This document shows positions 39,001 to 51,038 of a DNA stretch of 64,000 nt, piece after piece. The notes under the pieces were generated by a model. That model made no database searches and was not told the origin of the DNA. It saw only the letters and a program-made list of their open reading frames with translations. The stretch spans positions 5,113,354-5,177,353 of the forward strand of contig NC_085092.1 of assembly GCF_963422355.1 (NCBI RefSeq), read 5' to 3'. Both the position numbers and the translations under genes were made by a program. The first letter of the stretch is position 1. Each line of letters begins with the position of its first letter. This DNA comes from Corticium candelabrum. Taxonomy: Eukaryota > Porifera > Homoscleromorpha > Homosclerophorida > Plakinidae.

Positions 39001-42000
39001 AAAGGAAACGAAGACTCTGACCATCTTGAATTGAGACAAATGAAAACTGTTATGTAGATATTTGCTAACGGCAGGCGTCAGAAGTGGCAAAACAAACAGC
39101 TTTTTCCACATCAAGCTGCATGAGTGTCTTTCTATCAGAAGAACTACCAGGTACGTCCACGAGCTCGTACATCTCCTAGTGCTACTACGAAAGTCCGTTC
39201 AGACAAAAGTTTCTGCATGTCCAGTTCTGAAATCTAGATGTTGAATGATGCCACGCGCTATTGAAGCACTACAATAACAAAAGTTTATCACTTGTGTTCC
39301 AGAGATTAGCACAGCTAGCCATACGACTGGTGGGGTTACATGCAGTAGCCGGATGCACTGTTCTCAACAACAATAGTGGCACTGAGTCATAAGAGAAGAA
39401 ACGCTCTTATCTACTCAACCAAAGAATGCTCATGTCTTATTGGATGCATTGACAGGATGTCGAGGTGATGACAAACCACATTTTTGTTTGGTTGTAGCTA
39501 TACAATTAGTTGAAAGTTAGGATAAATAAGAATACTCATAGTATTACATAGAAAGAATCCCAAGCATAATACTGTAGATTGATGTGTTTACTTGCTATCT
39601 ACAATGTTCATCCAACGTTACTGCAAATTCCTAGTTACGTCTTCATTTAATGTCAAACATGATAATCTGGGAAAGGGTCTCAACAGTGATATTAATGACT
39701 TGTCTGAACTAGAAACTAGTGAAAGTTTGGCAATCAACCGTTCCTCTATGTGGCCAACTGGCGACCAGATTCAAACACATTACTCCAACCCTGCTTATCT
39801 ATATTCATGTTCTGGAATCCTATCGCTTTGTTTGTGTCAGTTCTACATAACAGACTGCAGTTCATGTAAATTAGAGTTCATCTACTCCAAACATCAGAGA
39901 TGGGCATGGATCTATTGCAGCTGATAGTAGTACTGTGTCGTAAAAGTTTCAACTCTGTCAAGTCTTGATGGTCTTTGATCGAAACTTTGGTAACATACAT
40001 TGGCTTGTCTGAAATCAGGATTAAACATGTCTTATAGAGTGATGTCAAGATCAATGCAGTGATTAGTTGTATTTTTCACGTGAGGTGGTGGGGGAATGAA
40101 AGGACAAGGAAAATAAGCAATCTGGGCACTGTTGCGCTAGTTCAGCAAAGGAGGTCCATTCTTCACTCAATTCCAACCACTCAATCAAAACACCCGGTCT
40201 GACAAAAATGGTTAATCAGTGATGAGAATGCTAATACAAACCCAGTAAAACAATGTTATTGCAACTGCAGATGTAAGAGTCAATAATTAATGAGCTACGT
40301 GAATGTATTTATAGCTTGTGAGATGGTAGGGTGCAAGCTCTTCTAATCAGTGTTGTACATCAGTCAACTTGCTTCAGAGCTTGCTTGCAGTCAGATGTGC
40401 CCACTGGTTATTAGAGTGCTTAGAGCAAGGGTTCAGAATAGATTGTAAGGACGACACGCTACATTACTCAGCATGTAACCTTCAGTCGGCACTTCAGCAT
40501 CCAGACGTGGTCTCGACAGCATTGGCAGCAGAGTGTGATAAAGGTTTTCTCTCCGGGCCACACGACCATCCCCCACTAGCTAATTTCGTTTCGTCTGGCT
40601 TGGGTGTGGTGCCCAAGAAAGACAGGTCTTGACGACTTATCTGTCATCTGTCGGCACCCATGGGCAAAAGTGTGAACGATGCAATCGACAAATCCGATGT
40701 TACCATGAAATACCCATCCGTGGACACGGCCATTGCTATGATTGAGACGTTTCAATCATCCCTGTACATGATCAAAATCGACTTCAAGAACGCGTTTCGT
40801 CATTGTCATGTCCATCCAGACGATTGGCATCTGTTGGGCGTGGCAGGGCAGCTATTACTACCACAGGAGGTTGCCGTTTGGTTTCGATCGTCCCCGTGGT
40901 TGTTTAACCAAATGGCAGATGCAGTAGAGTGGATTCATTACCTGGATGATTTTCTCATATTAGCTTCCACGAGAGACAAAGGCCAAGAAATCTTAGACAC
41001 CACCGTGGCGACGCTCCAGCGTCTGGGTATAGAGTGGGCACCCGAGAAGGTGAAAGGACCAGCAAAAATTTTGACTTTTTTAGGTATAGAGATTGACTCA
41101 CACAGTAAGGTACTATGCCTTCCGCAGTCCAAATAGGAAGATCTCGAAGCCGATCTGCAGCAGTGGTACTTACGTAAGAAGTGCACAAAACGCCAGTTAC
41201 CTCGCTGATCGGCAAGCTCTCGTTTGCTGGGAAGGTCCTACCGACAGGGCGAATATTTATTACAAGATTAATCGATTTAGCAACAACTGCGAGAACACTT
41301 AGTCATCGGGTAAACTTGTCACAGGACACTCGCGCAGACATCGAGTGGTGGCAACACGTACTTCCGTCGTGGCCAGGGAAGTCGTACTTCCTTACTACTT
41401 TGTGGCAGCTGTCTCCAGAGATACAGCTGTTTACTGACGCGGCAGGATCACATGGTTTTGGGGCCTGCTGGAACGGACAGTTGCTGTGCGGGCACTGGCT
41501 GGAGCAACACCAGCAGAAGTCGTTTTTGATCGTGTGGAAAGAGCTGTACGCTATTGTTATCGCGGCAGCTATCTGGGGGTCTAAATGGACCGAAAAACGT
41601 TTGCTTTTCCACTGTGACAACCATGTGGTACTTGATATTTGGCGGCAAAAGACCACTAAAGACAAACACATCATGCAGCTCGTACGTTCGCTCTACTTTA
41701 TAGCAGCTAGAGGAAACTTTACTGTCTCAGTCTCGCATATTCACGGCGTGAATAATACATTGGCTGATGCATTGTCTCACGAACAGGTGGAGAAGTCACA
41801 TCCAGACAGGGTACATCGACCCACTCCAAACAACACCTCGTTTGCAGTTGGTTCTCTGCGGCATACGGAGATCACAAAAGACTTCTCACAAGAGACCACT
41901 TCGACACCCGATCACATTGACAGTTCTTAAGGAGTTTGAAGACGTCCGTGCGCCCATGGCCTCAGCTGTGCCGGAGAGATAAGTTAACGTATTGAGCAGC

Positions 42001-43373
42001 ATTCATCACGGCTTTCTTTAGTTTCATGCGGGTCTCAGAATTTACAGCAGCAAGCGACACGTCCTTCAACAAGCGGACACTACGCGGAAAAGATGTTCAG
42101 TTTAGGGAGGACATGGTAGTGCTCCACTTACGAATGTCCAAGTCAGACCCTTTTCATCACGGCTGCAATGTAGTACTGGCTCCCACGGGGGTCCCGTGTG
42201 CCCTGTACGTGCCATTAAACGGTATTTGGCAGTCCTGTGGATGGACGTTGGCTTACTGCTCTTCTGCTTCCAGTCAGAAGCATTTCTGTCGAGAGACAGA
42301 CTTTCTTTTCAACTGCGATCTTTACTGGATAACGTGGGTATGGATTCGAGCTCATACACCTCGCACAGTTTTCGAATTGCAGCAGCTTCTAGTGCAGCGG
42401 CACCTGGATTACCAGAGCATTTGATCCAAAGGATGGGCCGTTGGACCTCTGAGTGCTTCAAGACGTATGTGAGATCGAATATTCAAGTGTTGCAGTCTGC
42501 GGTGTGTCGCATGAGTGAGCGAAAATAGTAGATAGAAATAAATTGGCAGTTGTTTTGTGTTGCATTTGGTTCATGTCTCTATCTTGCGTGGTGCCGCAAC
42601 GGACCAACGCATGCTGACACTTGCTTGGGAGGGTATTTGGGGGGCAGCCCCACTGGGGCCGCAGAGCAAGCGGCATGCCGTCAGAGTACAGGCGTCAATT
42701 GACAACCAGTGGTATTCTGGGAACGAAGCTATTGTTAGGTATGGTGTCAGCTGCCAGGCGGCAGCGGGTCCTTTGTGCAGTCAGGCGACAGTGGCAGGCT
42801 GAGGTCCTGCGTGCCCAGTGTTGGGTGGCGCTAAGCATAGATCAGCCTCAATAACCGGAAGCTGTCCCCCGATTAAGCCCACTGGTACCTTGCAACACGT
42901 CGAGAGGGAGAATTAGTTGCAATTAAGGCAACTTCTTTGCATACATTTCAGTGATTTCAGTCTTTGTTGCTTCAGACAAGTGGCCAAAGTCAAGAGATTG
43001 CCATAAAGAAATGCATAATATGAAATGCAGGAGGCCGTTAGTTTCCACAATAGCACGACCGATAATGAAGCTTCAAGTGCAGTTTCTGTTCAGCTGTGTT
43101 TGTCGCATCTTGGTTTAGAATTGCTGCATCAAATTCTGCACTTGTATGAAGACAGAGACTTTATAAGTGTAAGCAGACTGCTTGCCGTACAATACATGTG
43201 TTTGATCGAAGGACACGTGTTTGCAATCGCCAAGCATTACATGAACTGCATGCTTCTCAAATCATTGTAAGTAGATAGTTAGAGGTAATGACTGTGAGAC
43301 TCTGCTAGAGTAATAACAAAGCAAGTCTTCACGCCTAATTCCGAACTCAAATAAAATAGCAAAGACCCAATAA

Positions 43374-43427
<54 letters not shown>

Positions 43428-46400
43428 AGCCCTCTCACGTGCTCTCCTGCTACATCATGTGCGAAAAGCACTGCACACCATAGAGAACCAAATCTGCAGT
43501 GCAATCATGTTACACACACACTTCCTACCATCACAGGACCTTGCCAATCCTCCCAAGTACAAACAACAGTTCGAATGTCATCACAAAATATGTTACATAC
43601 AAACAAACTTACATTACTTGTTGCTGCTTTGTTGCACTTTGATTTGATGAGACGTTGAACTGCAGGTAAACGACCATAACGACATGCCCTGAGAAATGGT
43701 GTGTAGCCAGCCTAAACAATTTGAAACAATAACTACAAGTCAGCAAAAGTAATGTTAACAGTAAAACCGCATCACAATCTTCAAGGTTGAGACCAATACT
43801 CAACAGATAATCAACAACATCAACATTACCAGCAACGTGTAGAGCTGTCCATCCATCCTGTAGTTGACACACAATGTTAGAAGAACATTTATCAGTACAA
43901 TACTAACTGCACTGCATGAAACACACATATACAACAGACACAATTCAGGGCTAGAAAAATACGTCATCAATCAATAGTCTTAGGTAGCCCAACCCTCTCC
44001 CATCAGATCAAACTTCCAGGCAAGAAAGGGTCTGGTGAAGTGTCAGTGTATTGCTGTTTTACAGATAATGTGTGATTTAAATACCAAATTTGGTTTGTTA
44101 GACGTTCACTAAAGACCATATCAGTATGCACACATCATCTTGTTTTCGATGACGTCAGTTGCAGGATCTTACAAATATATCTGCCACTCTACACTGTCTG
44201 TGGTCACTTTGGACACCAAAAAGCATCCAGTACTGTACATACATATCCAGGAGTACATACATATCCAGTCAAGTCACTGCTATGTCACCTCCTTTCCCCT
44301 CATGACTCTCCACTGTCACACCAGACATAACAGTCCCTAAACTGTTTTGCAGAATAAGAATCTACGCATTGATTCACACATCTGCAAAGCACTCTTCTTT
44401 TCTTGTGACTTATGATCTTCACACACTTGACAATGAAAGCTGGACATACTGCACAATGTGTCTACACTGTATAAGCAATAGCAACCTTTCTGGAGTGCAG
44501 CTACTACAGATTTAGGACAACGTCTGACACACAGTGTGGACAGCTTCTTTGTATGAAATGAAATCAGGCCACATACGTGTTGCTTACATATTTAAAAACG
44601 ACTCAAGAGGCATCAATGTGTGGTTAACAGTGTCACTTCAATTGACAAGGGACTGTGCTTTGTAATGGATGTTTTGCTTTCATTATCTATCATGCCAAAC
44701 ATTTCACCAGGACACCATCTAAGTTGCATGTTTGCATATGCAAAAACATGGACGTTGCATGCACAGTTTTATGAATGAAAACTAAAGTCTACCACAAAAG
44801 TTTAACTAAAACCGCAAGACTAATCATTGAACATTGTTTCTCCATGTGATGTTTCAATCATGAGCATCAAACTGTATGCACATCATTCATTGTATCTATA
44901 CACAATGTCCTTCCAGTTGACACGCCTTTTCTTCAAACTATTTTTACTCAACTCCATCAACAAAGTGACAATTACCCAAACCTCAAAACTACACCAATTC
45001 CAATACACCACAAAACAGTTTATGTTAATCAACACAGTGTTGCTAATGTAACACTCATTTACATCATTTCTCAATTGGCAAAATCAAATCACAAATACTG
45101 TCACATACTAATACACTCACATTGCTTTTTACTTGTTTGTTGCAATCAGCAGCTACTAATCTCTTCATAATAGACACATGACCACCATCACTTGCATAGT
45201 GTAGAGCTGTTAATCCCCCCTACCCAGATAACAGACATAAGATCATGATGTTGTTAGCAGTGAATACAATACTAATACATTTACATCTAGAAACACTGAC
45301 TATAAAATATAACACATCCAATTCACCATTTCTTCTCACTAAACCCAATTCCACATAATACATCATAACCTCATTACACCACCAAACGTTTAACAATTCA
45401 TATCATTTGGACTCCATTGACGTGTCTGCTTGTCTCGAAGCATTTAAGTCTTGCAAACACTCAATTTCACCTCAAGCCTACATCTGAGGTGACAACCTGC
45501 TACATGTCGCTTACTTTTAGCAATAGCACATACAATATCTATTTTAGTAAAGAAATATACACAACAAACACAATAACTAGAAGTATCTATGTTAAAACCT
45601 TTCTCTACTTTCCACTCTCCTTCATTCATTTTCAAGCCCACACTTGAATAAATATATACGAGTAGGAATGAAATAGTGCAAGGTAAGATAACAATGCCAA
45701 TCTAGCATGTTCCTTCTCTGTTCTGTGTCTATATCTTACAACACAATGTTGGTCCAACTTGCCAGCTGTGACAACCTATTCATTGATTATTCATTGTAAG
45801 CACACCAGAGATGCCATTAACATTACTCATTAAATCAATCATTGAAACACAACAAACTGCACTCAAATTGCTAACCAATTTATCAACTCAACACTAATCT
45901 GACAATCACAATAAACTAACAAGTTGCACATAGTCACACACACTTCACATATTACACTGCATTCTCACCCCCTTCTCTTGATACTTCACATCGGCTTCTT
46001 TTCTTATAAGTACATCAACCATATCGGTTGATCCCACACCACACGCTACTTGAAGAGCAGATGGATAACCACCCAATCGAGTACCATACCTTCCCTACAA
46101 AATATGGAGTCGTCTAAAGTAAAGTCAGTTGTAAACCGTCCATAACATGGGAGTGTGTGTGTACGTGACCATATAGCGAGCGTCATTTGTGTCGGCTAAG
46201 CAAGCGCGTATGAGATAGAGGAAACGATTCATTCAATAATCTGGTCGGTACAAAGTCAGACGGTAAAAGCAACGTCACCTCGACTCTTACGTTGAGAAGC
46301 TTAACATACACACGACGTCTTCACTACAAACATACTCGCGGCTCGATCACAAATTCTGCGATTTATAACGTCGAACACGCTGCGCTCTATATTTCCCATC

Positions 46401-46547
46401 ACTCACTCAAATTCTTACCAAATCTCTTGCTACAACATTGACGTCAGCGCTCTTCGCGATTGCTTCGGAGGCCTTTTCTACGTCCTTTTGCACAACAGCA
46501 TCGAGAAGAGCATCGTCAATCGCTCTTGAACTTTGGCTTTTCGCCAT
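36042..46547 (-). CDS. Ankyrin-repeat protein, seven exons (copy B)
   Basis: Exons are 46419-46547, 45969-46094, 45121-45219, 43768-43857, 43613-43711, 37837-37950 and 36042-36158, all in phase 0. They encode about 257 residues. The start is MAKSQSSRAIDDALLDAVV and the end is AILSHLKEFIEEV then TGA. Repeats include GLTALHYASDGGHVSIM, GWTALHVAGNVDVVDYLL, GYTPFLRACRYGRL and GSTALHLICSWYGV. Compared with copy A, exons 1, 6 and 7 differ in length by exactly 3, 3 and 6 bases, so the frame is kept. Introns are enlarged by mobile elements: the DIRS element lies in the intron between exons 5 and 6, next to the F-box-like exon. Probable cytoplasmic adaptor; partner unknown. Confidence 0.86.
38937..39058 (+). 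pseudogene. OTU-type cysteine protease fragment (copy B)
   Basis: The frame reads VVESDGNCLFRSFSTLFKG and DHLELRQMKTVM, then a stop. It is the counterpart of 5757-5876 and is likewise truncated. The residue before the catalytic Asp changes from Gly to Ser. Confidence 0.6.
40660..41136 (+). pseudogene. DIRS reverse transcriptase segment
   Basis: The open frame spans YMIKIDFKNAFRHCHVHPDD (first catalytic Asp) to IHYLDDFLILAS (catalytic pair) and KVKGPAKILTFLGIEID. The part between the first motif and YLDD is shorter than expected (no PFGL-type block), suggesting an internal deletion. It copies RNA to DNA in intact elements. Confidence 0.8.
41181..41930 (+). pseudogene. DIRS RNase H segment
   Basis: The frame continues the polyprotein: LIGKLSFAGKVLPTGRIFI (connection), LFTDAAGSHGFGACW (catalytic Asp), WKELYAIVIAA (Glu), CDNHVVLDIW (Asp) and GVNNTLADALS (His/Asp region). 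All RNase H acidic positions are recognisable. It is separated from the RT by a stop and a frame change. Confidence 0.82.
42026..42528 (+). pseudogene. DIRS tyrosine recombinase segment
   Basis: Two overlapping frames together give the catalytic Arg (RVSEFTAA), the HSFR block and the Tyr in FKTYVRS. A frame change occurs near 42200-42230. This enzyme integrates circular DIRS DNA. Confidence 0.78.
43025..43266 (+). CDS. F-box-like first exon, intact (copy B)
   Basis: MQEAVSFHNSTTDNEASSAV, then LGLELLHQILHLYEDRDF and ISVSRLLAVQYM, to a GTAAGT donor at 43267. The motif order resembles an F-box (SKP1-binding helix bundle). The exon is on the plus strand inside the ankyrin gene intron. Copy A has the same exon with one nonsense codon. 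No later exon was identified, so this may be a retained fragment. Confidence 0.5.
43376..43425. repeat. (CT)n microsatellite
   Basis: About 25 CT units. The copy A counterpart (about 8661) is only a few units long, so this tract expanded after duplication. Confidence 0.95.
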
Positions 46548-46868
46548 CTAGACCGTTAAGCTCAGACGCAAGTGTGGACAAATGCAATGAGTGCTAAATT
46601 TAGTAACTGTGTCATCATGTCGCGTGACTTAACGCAAAAAGTTGATATCAACTAATTTTATTTTTAGATGCATTTTATACCGTAATATATTTAATTTATT
46701 GGGTGAGGTTTAACTATTACAATTGTAGCTGCTGGTGCCTACTACTGAAAGGGACACACAAAGTTCCCACAATTTTCGTCGATTGTCACTGTCCATGATA
46801 TGATGTCTCTGTTGCAATGACATACCAGGTCCATTCGTTCTGTTGATCGTGTAAATATGTTTTTACAA

Positions 46869-46985
46869 ACATGTCTGTTTGCCTGTCTGTCCAGCCACCA
46901 CCCGTCTGTCTGTCTGTCTGTTTGTTTGTCAATCTGTCTTTCTGTCTGTCTACTCGTCTGTATGTATGTTTGTCTGTCCATTTAT
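46869..46985. repeat. TGTC-rich degenerate microsatellite
   Basis: Degenerate CTGT/TGTC tetramers; the copy A counterpart is at about 12018-12110. Confidence 0.85.
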
Positions 46986-47707
46986 TTGCTGTTGCTGTTG
47001 CTGCACTGCCACATGCAGTTGCTCTCCATGTGAATATCGTCTGCTTATCTTTCATCATAAGAAGACATGACGCTGATGACTAACTCATGCACACATAATA
47101 ACAAATCTGCACGACAAATTCTAAAACATACAAATAAATGAGATCGACTTGTCTATAAAAACAATAAAAATCAGTTACCAGTGACTGCAAACAAGCCACA
47201 GTGTTTGCACTAATCTATAAAATTTCCTATTCTGTAACAACAAAGACATTGTCAATCTAACATTTTCCAACACTAATTGATATCAATAACCATGCTAAGA
47301 CTCATGCTTGTCGCTCAAACAATCAAGTATCTCCCTAATCATGTCCACTATCGGTTTGAATTGTTGTTACTGCCGACAGTTGACTGAACCACACTGTGCA
47401 GGTCAGACAGTAGTAACGAGTCATCAACATATTCTGGACTTCCAACCATTTCCTACCCTACAAATGCAAACGCTCAACTAACAATATGCAAGCCCTACTT
47501 TTTCACAGCCCTCCACTTTGCACAAAAAGAGCAAAGAGATACAATATCATCACTCTCCGCTCGTCTTGTGCACATGAGAGGCTGTGAAGAAAGATAAAGA
47601 AGCCAATAGACAAACATGCTACAAATTAAATTCATGGACAAACAAGCAATTTAACCCATCCACCCGACTTCACAATTGACTTCACTAACTGAAAATATCT
47701 TTGCAAA

Positions 47708-47878
47708 TTATACTCCTTCAACCCACTGACGTTTCCTAATCAATTTCAGTAAACTTGTCCTGTATTTCCCAAGATCATCAGTGTTATTAATATTTCCCAT
47801 CTCACCAGATGATATTATCTCTCGTTGGTATAAATGATCGGCAACATCATCTGCATCCAATTTTGCTACCAGTAAATG
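47708..47878 (-). CDS. CARD-like exon, intact (copy B)
   Basis: An open 56-residue frame reads HLLVAKLDADDVADHLYQRE, then IISSGEMGNINNTDDLGKYR, then SLLKLIRKRQWVEGV and a stop. The spacing of LxxxLDxDDVxDHLxxxxII, a turn and a charged helix (LLKLIRK) resembles CARD-type death-fold domains. It lies just upstream, in gene orientation, of the ankyrin gene and is probably the last exon of a separate gene. Copy A is frameshifted. The assignment rests on pattern only. Confidence 0.5.
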   Translation of the reverse strand, partial: HLLVAKLDADDVADHLYQREIISSGEMGNINNTDDLGKYRTSLLKLIRKRQWVEGV

Positions 47879-48067
47879 TCACTGTTTTCTGATAAGATCC
47901 TCTGCCAACTTTTGTCTGCCACATCCTAAAACGACCTTAAATTGAGCAACAGACACAACAACAATCTAAATGCCAAATAATTAATAAGCAAATGAACAGA
48001 GACAAACAGACAGACAAACAGACGAACAGACCGACAGGCGGACAGACAGACAGACAGACAGACAAAC

Positions 48068-49445
48068 TGCAATGCTTCTTTTACGATTCTGCCATGTTCC
48101 TCGCATGAACCATTTAGCACGTTTAGTTTGCCCTGACAGACTTCAGGCAGCTGCCGAGGTCCATGATAAGATTTCTCGTGAGACCTTCACTCACTTATTG
48201 GGATATAGTCACCTCACTGACTCTTCCTGGATGCAAGCTACACTGCCGGTCAGGTTTGGTGGTTTCAGCATGTCACCATGCCTCAGCACTTCTCGATTTG
48301 CTTTTCTTTCGTCCTGGGTTCACACTCTGGTTCATCTGCCTATTCGTTATCCAGACCTCAAATCCGCACTTGATCTTCTAGTCAACTCAAATGGTGTCGA
48401 GGAATCGATAGCATTTTCGCTGATGCAGGCTGGCAGTGATGGGACAGATATTACTGAAATGATTCAAGTTCCAACTAAACTACAACAGAGGCTGACACGG
48501 CAACACGCTAAAGAAAAGACGTCAGCAATGATCGAGAAGGCCCCCTCCCAGCGAGATGCAGCTAGGCTAAGATCGATTCAAGGCAAGGGCGCTGGAGCCT
48601 GGCTGAATGCTATGCCCACCTCAAATAAGCTCGCACTAGTTTCCCGCGATTTTCGTTTGGCGGCTTGCTTGAGATTGGGGTTAGCCATGCCCTTCGATGG
48701 CTGTATTCGTCAGTGTGACTGTGGTTCTTTTCTGGACAGTTGTGGATACCATCTCCTAACATGTAAGTGGGGCGGTGGTCCAGTCTGGACCCATGAGTGT
48801 ATTGCCAATGTATGGTCAGACTGTCTGCGCAGCTTACAAATGCACCATCACAGAGAGCCACGTCATCGATACATTACATCTGACAACCGCCCTGACATAA
48901 CAGTTTTCGATGTTGGATCAGGGTCCAACACAGATTTAGACATTTCGCTAGCACATCCCTGGAGCAGTGAAGTAATTTCAGCATCAGCATCTACGGAAGG
49001 TGCTGCAGCATCCAGGAGAGAGCAGAAGAAAACGGAAAAATATAGCAGAGAACGACTTCTTGGTAAGGAAACAGTGACAGCAGTCCCACTAGTCTTGGAA
49101 CATTTTGGTCGATGGGGACAACAAGCAGAAATGTACCTACAGCATTTGTCAAGTAGATCAACGGATGCCTATGGAACAACAAATGCCTCCTCATTCAAGA
49201 CACATTGGAGGGAGCGCATGTCCATTCAGCTACAAAAAGCCAATGCTCGAGTCATCTACAGGAAAGTGGAGAGACTTTTAGATGATGCTAGTTAATTTGT
49301 GTTTTTCCAAGGCCATTTGGCCTTTACTTTTTTTTTAGTAAAGGAGCAAGCACGTGTGTAGTTAATTGGACTGATGAGGACATTGTGTTGTAGAGGATTT
49401 AGCCTCCATCTGTACGTACTTTGTTCTATTGAATAAAATACCTAC
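48068..49445 (+). mobile_element. 5'-truncated non-LTR retrotransposon insertion
   Basis: This splits the GACA microsatellite that is continuous in copy A (13139-13215). It is flanked by GACAAAC (48061-48067 and 49446-49452), a candidate 7-bp target duplication, although the target is itself repetitive. The 3' untranslated part has two hairpins (AAGGCC/GGCCTT and CTTTACT/AGTAAAG, about 49308-49342) and ends AATAAAATACCTAC. Only the C-terminal coding part is present, as expected for 5' truncation. Confidence 0.78.
48072..49295 (+). CDS. Retroelement Pol C-terminal domain with endonuclease-like module
   Basis: An intact 407-codon frame, the C-terminal part of a Pol protein whose RT has been lost by 5' truncation; its first ATG is fortuitous. 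Visible: GAGAWLNAMPTSNKLAL, CDCG...GYHLLTC (Cys/His cluster), GGGPVWTHECIANVW, HHHREPRHRY, DNRPDITVFD, DLDISLAHPW and a Lys/Arg-rich segment REQKKTEKY. RPD...D...K after a Cys/His knuckle is the layout of restriction-like endonucleases of early LINEs, which nick the target. That function is inferred. The absence of stops over 1.2 kb suggests recent insertion. Confidence 0.72.
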   Translation: MLLLRFCHVPRMNHLARLVCPDRLQAAAEVHDKISRETFTHLLGYSHLTDSSWMQATLPVRFGGFSMSPCLSTSRFAFLSSWVHTLVHLPIRYPDLKSALDLLVNSNGVEESIAFSLMQAGSDGTDITEMIQVPTKLQQRLTRQHAKEKTSAMIEKAPSQRDAARLRSIQGKGAGAWLNAMPTSNKLALVSRDFRLAACLRLGLAMPFDGCIRQCDCGSFLDSCGYHLLTCKWGGGPVWTHECIANVWSDCLRSLQMHHHREPRHRYITSDNRPDITVFDVGSGSNTDLDISLAHPWSSEVISASASTEGAAASRREQKKTEKYSRERLLGKETVTAVPLVLEHFGRWGQQAEMYLQHLSSRSTDAYGTTNASSFKTHWRERMSIQLQKANARVIYRKVERLLDDAS

Positions 49446-49571
49446 GACAAACAGACAAACATAAAAACAACAAAGATTGCCAACCTAACATATACATATC
49501 TGTGTTTCACTGGTTAGAGATATTATAATTGTTGAAAAATATTTTGTGGAAGGACACATACCATGCAGCCA

Positions 49572-49705
49572 AATTTTGCAACTGTTGCTTCATTCTGACT
49601 TTCCATCACTGCTTTGACTGCTACATCGTCATCCTTGAAACCAATCCAGTGACTTGATGGCCGACTTTCACTGCCATATCGTTGCAAGGTGATATGATTG
49701 CCCGA
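49572..49705 (-). CDS. Exon-like frame upstream of CARD-like exon (copy B)
   Basis: The frame ITLQRYGSESRPSSHWIGF, KDDDVAVKAVMESQNEAT, VAKFGCM runs to a GTATGT donor. It is conserved in copy A with two substitutions but disrupted at its 3' end there. I do not recognise the family. By position it is the exon before the CARD-like exon. Confidence 0.35.
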
Positions 49706-50976
49706 TTTCACCGATTCCTTCCAATCTCTGAAGGATCTTTACAACTGTTTGTTTGATATAGACAATGTCTTGTTTCATTTCATTTACAACGGTATCCGTA
49801 TCTATAGAGTGTATAAGAGCATTAATCAACGGTAGTATAATTATTTTGTTAATATTAATTACAATTTCTAAATTTTCTACATATTATCTATTGCAAGGCT
49901 AAAACCTACTGGATATATAACTTTACAGGTCACACTGTGTAATTTATAAAAACTAATTGTATATGAATATTTTTATAAGTCGGTACATTCTCTTTATTAT
50001 TCCTAAATTACAAGTAATGTTCAACATACAGCTGCCAAACTGTATGCGCAAACAACAATTCAACTTAAATTAATTAATTAAGTAAACCAGATTTAAAAAT
50101 ATAAATAGAACAATGACAGTCATCATCATTTGTTTTAAAGACAATTAACATTCTAAAATTTGTGTTTTAAGCAGACAATTACGTATTATAGTATAGCAAG
50201 CTTTCTCATTGTTAATATTAACAACACACACGTCTATGTATGGCTATAGAAAGCCTTTACTAACACATCAATCAATGTCTAATGTCTTCATTCTGTTGAC
50301 TGTGTTTACAGCTACGTATACGTAGAGAGAATTTATATCATCATGCAGTATGTATTTAATTAATTGCAATTATTGTAATATGCATTACCTTTTTGGTTCT
50401 GAACACTTTCAGTGTACCAGCCTTCTGATTCTAACTTATACATGACACTGGTCAGTAAATGTTTGAAAATTTCTATAACATTGCATGCACGTTACCATTT
50501 TATGTCTCAACTCTTCTATGTTTGCTTTCACATAGAGCTGCCTTCTCCAAAGCTGCTATCTAATACCAATTAACAGCAATTTGTGTAATAATTCTGGCAT
50601 ATATGGCAACAACAACAATCTTACCATGGAGCGTTCCTACTGCTTTCCTGTTACTTGTTGTTCTTCCTGCACATGGCTCTATATATTAGCAAACATTCAT
50701 AAATTTGCGATATAGAAATATTGTACACGTCTATAGCCTAGACAATGCAGCATGTACTGACCTGCTCCAAACTGTTTGTAAGCCATCACGTATTGTGAGT
50801 CTCCTCTCATTGTGTGAGACCATTTCGATTGCCCTCTTTCTCTTTTTCTTCTCTACCGATATTGTACTAGCAGCTTTACTTACACTGGCTGTTGCTATAT
50901 AGACAGGTACATGCTATTATTACTACGCTTGGCCACTAGCTAGACATATAGGTAGTGTACACACGTAAGTATAAAC

Positions 50977-51038
50977 ACAAACACACACGCACACACGCAC
51001 ACACACACACACGCGCGCGCGCGCGCGCGCGCGCGCAC
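50977..51038. repeat. CA tract passing into (CG)n
   Basis: CACACG units are followed by about 13 CG units. Alternating CG is strongly Z-DNA-forming. The copy A locus is a pure (CA)55. Confidence 0.95.

Larger units (their letters stand above)
40399..42931 (+). mobile_element. DIRS-type tyrosine-recombinase retrotransposon (degraded)
   Basis: This is absent from copy A at the matching site (about 8135-8215). In order: RT N-terminal block (LAAECDKGFLSGPHDHPPL, GLGVVPKKDRS), a TGA replacing the usual Trp, KSVNDAIDKSDVTMKYP, RT catalytic YLDD (about 40939-40950), RNase H (LFTDAAGSHGFGACWNG, HIHGVNNTLADALS, 41181-41930), then a tyrosine recombinase (RVSEFTAASDTSFNKRTL, HSFRIAAASS, MGRWTSECFKTYVRS, 42026-42528) with the H-x-x-R and terminal Tyr visible. 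RT + RNase H + tyrosine recombinase without an integrase defines DIRS/YR elements. Stops at 40630 and 41134 and frame changes show it is dead. The exact element ends were not resolved. Confidence 0.85.

Noticed and set aside
41303..41674. 123-codon minus-strand frame
   Set aside because: It is antisense to the RNase H coding frame of the DIRS element and has no family signature of its own.
26366..46547. A single ankyrin-Roc-COR-Death fusion gene
   Set aside because: The last ankyrin exon ends with an in-frame TGA in both copies, and the phase of the next exon-like segment does not fit. Two genes are more likely without transcript data.
48610..48861. Minus-strand frame within the LINE ORF
   Set aside because: Shadow of the plus-strand Pol frame.
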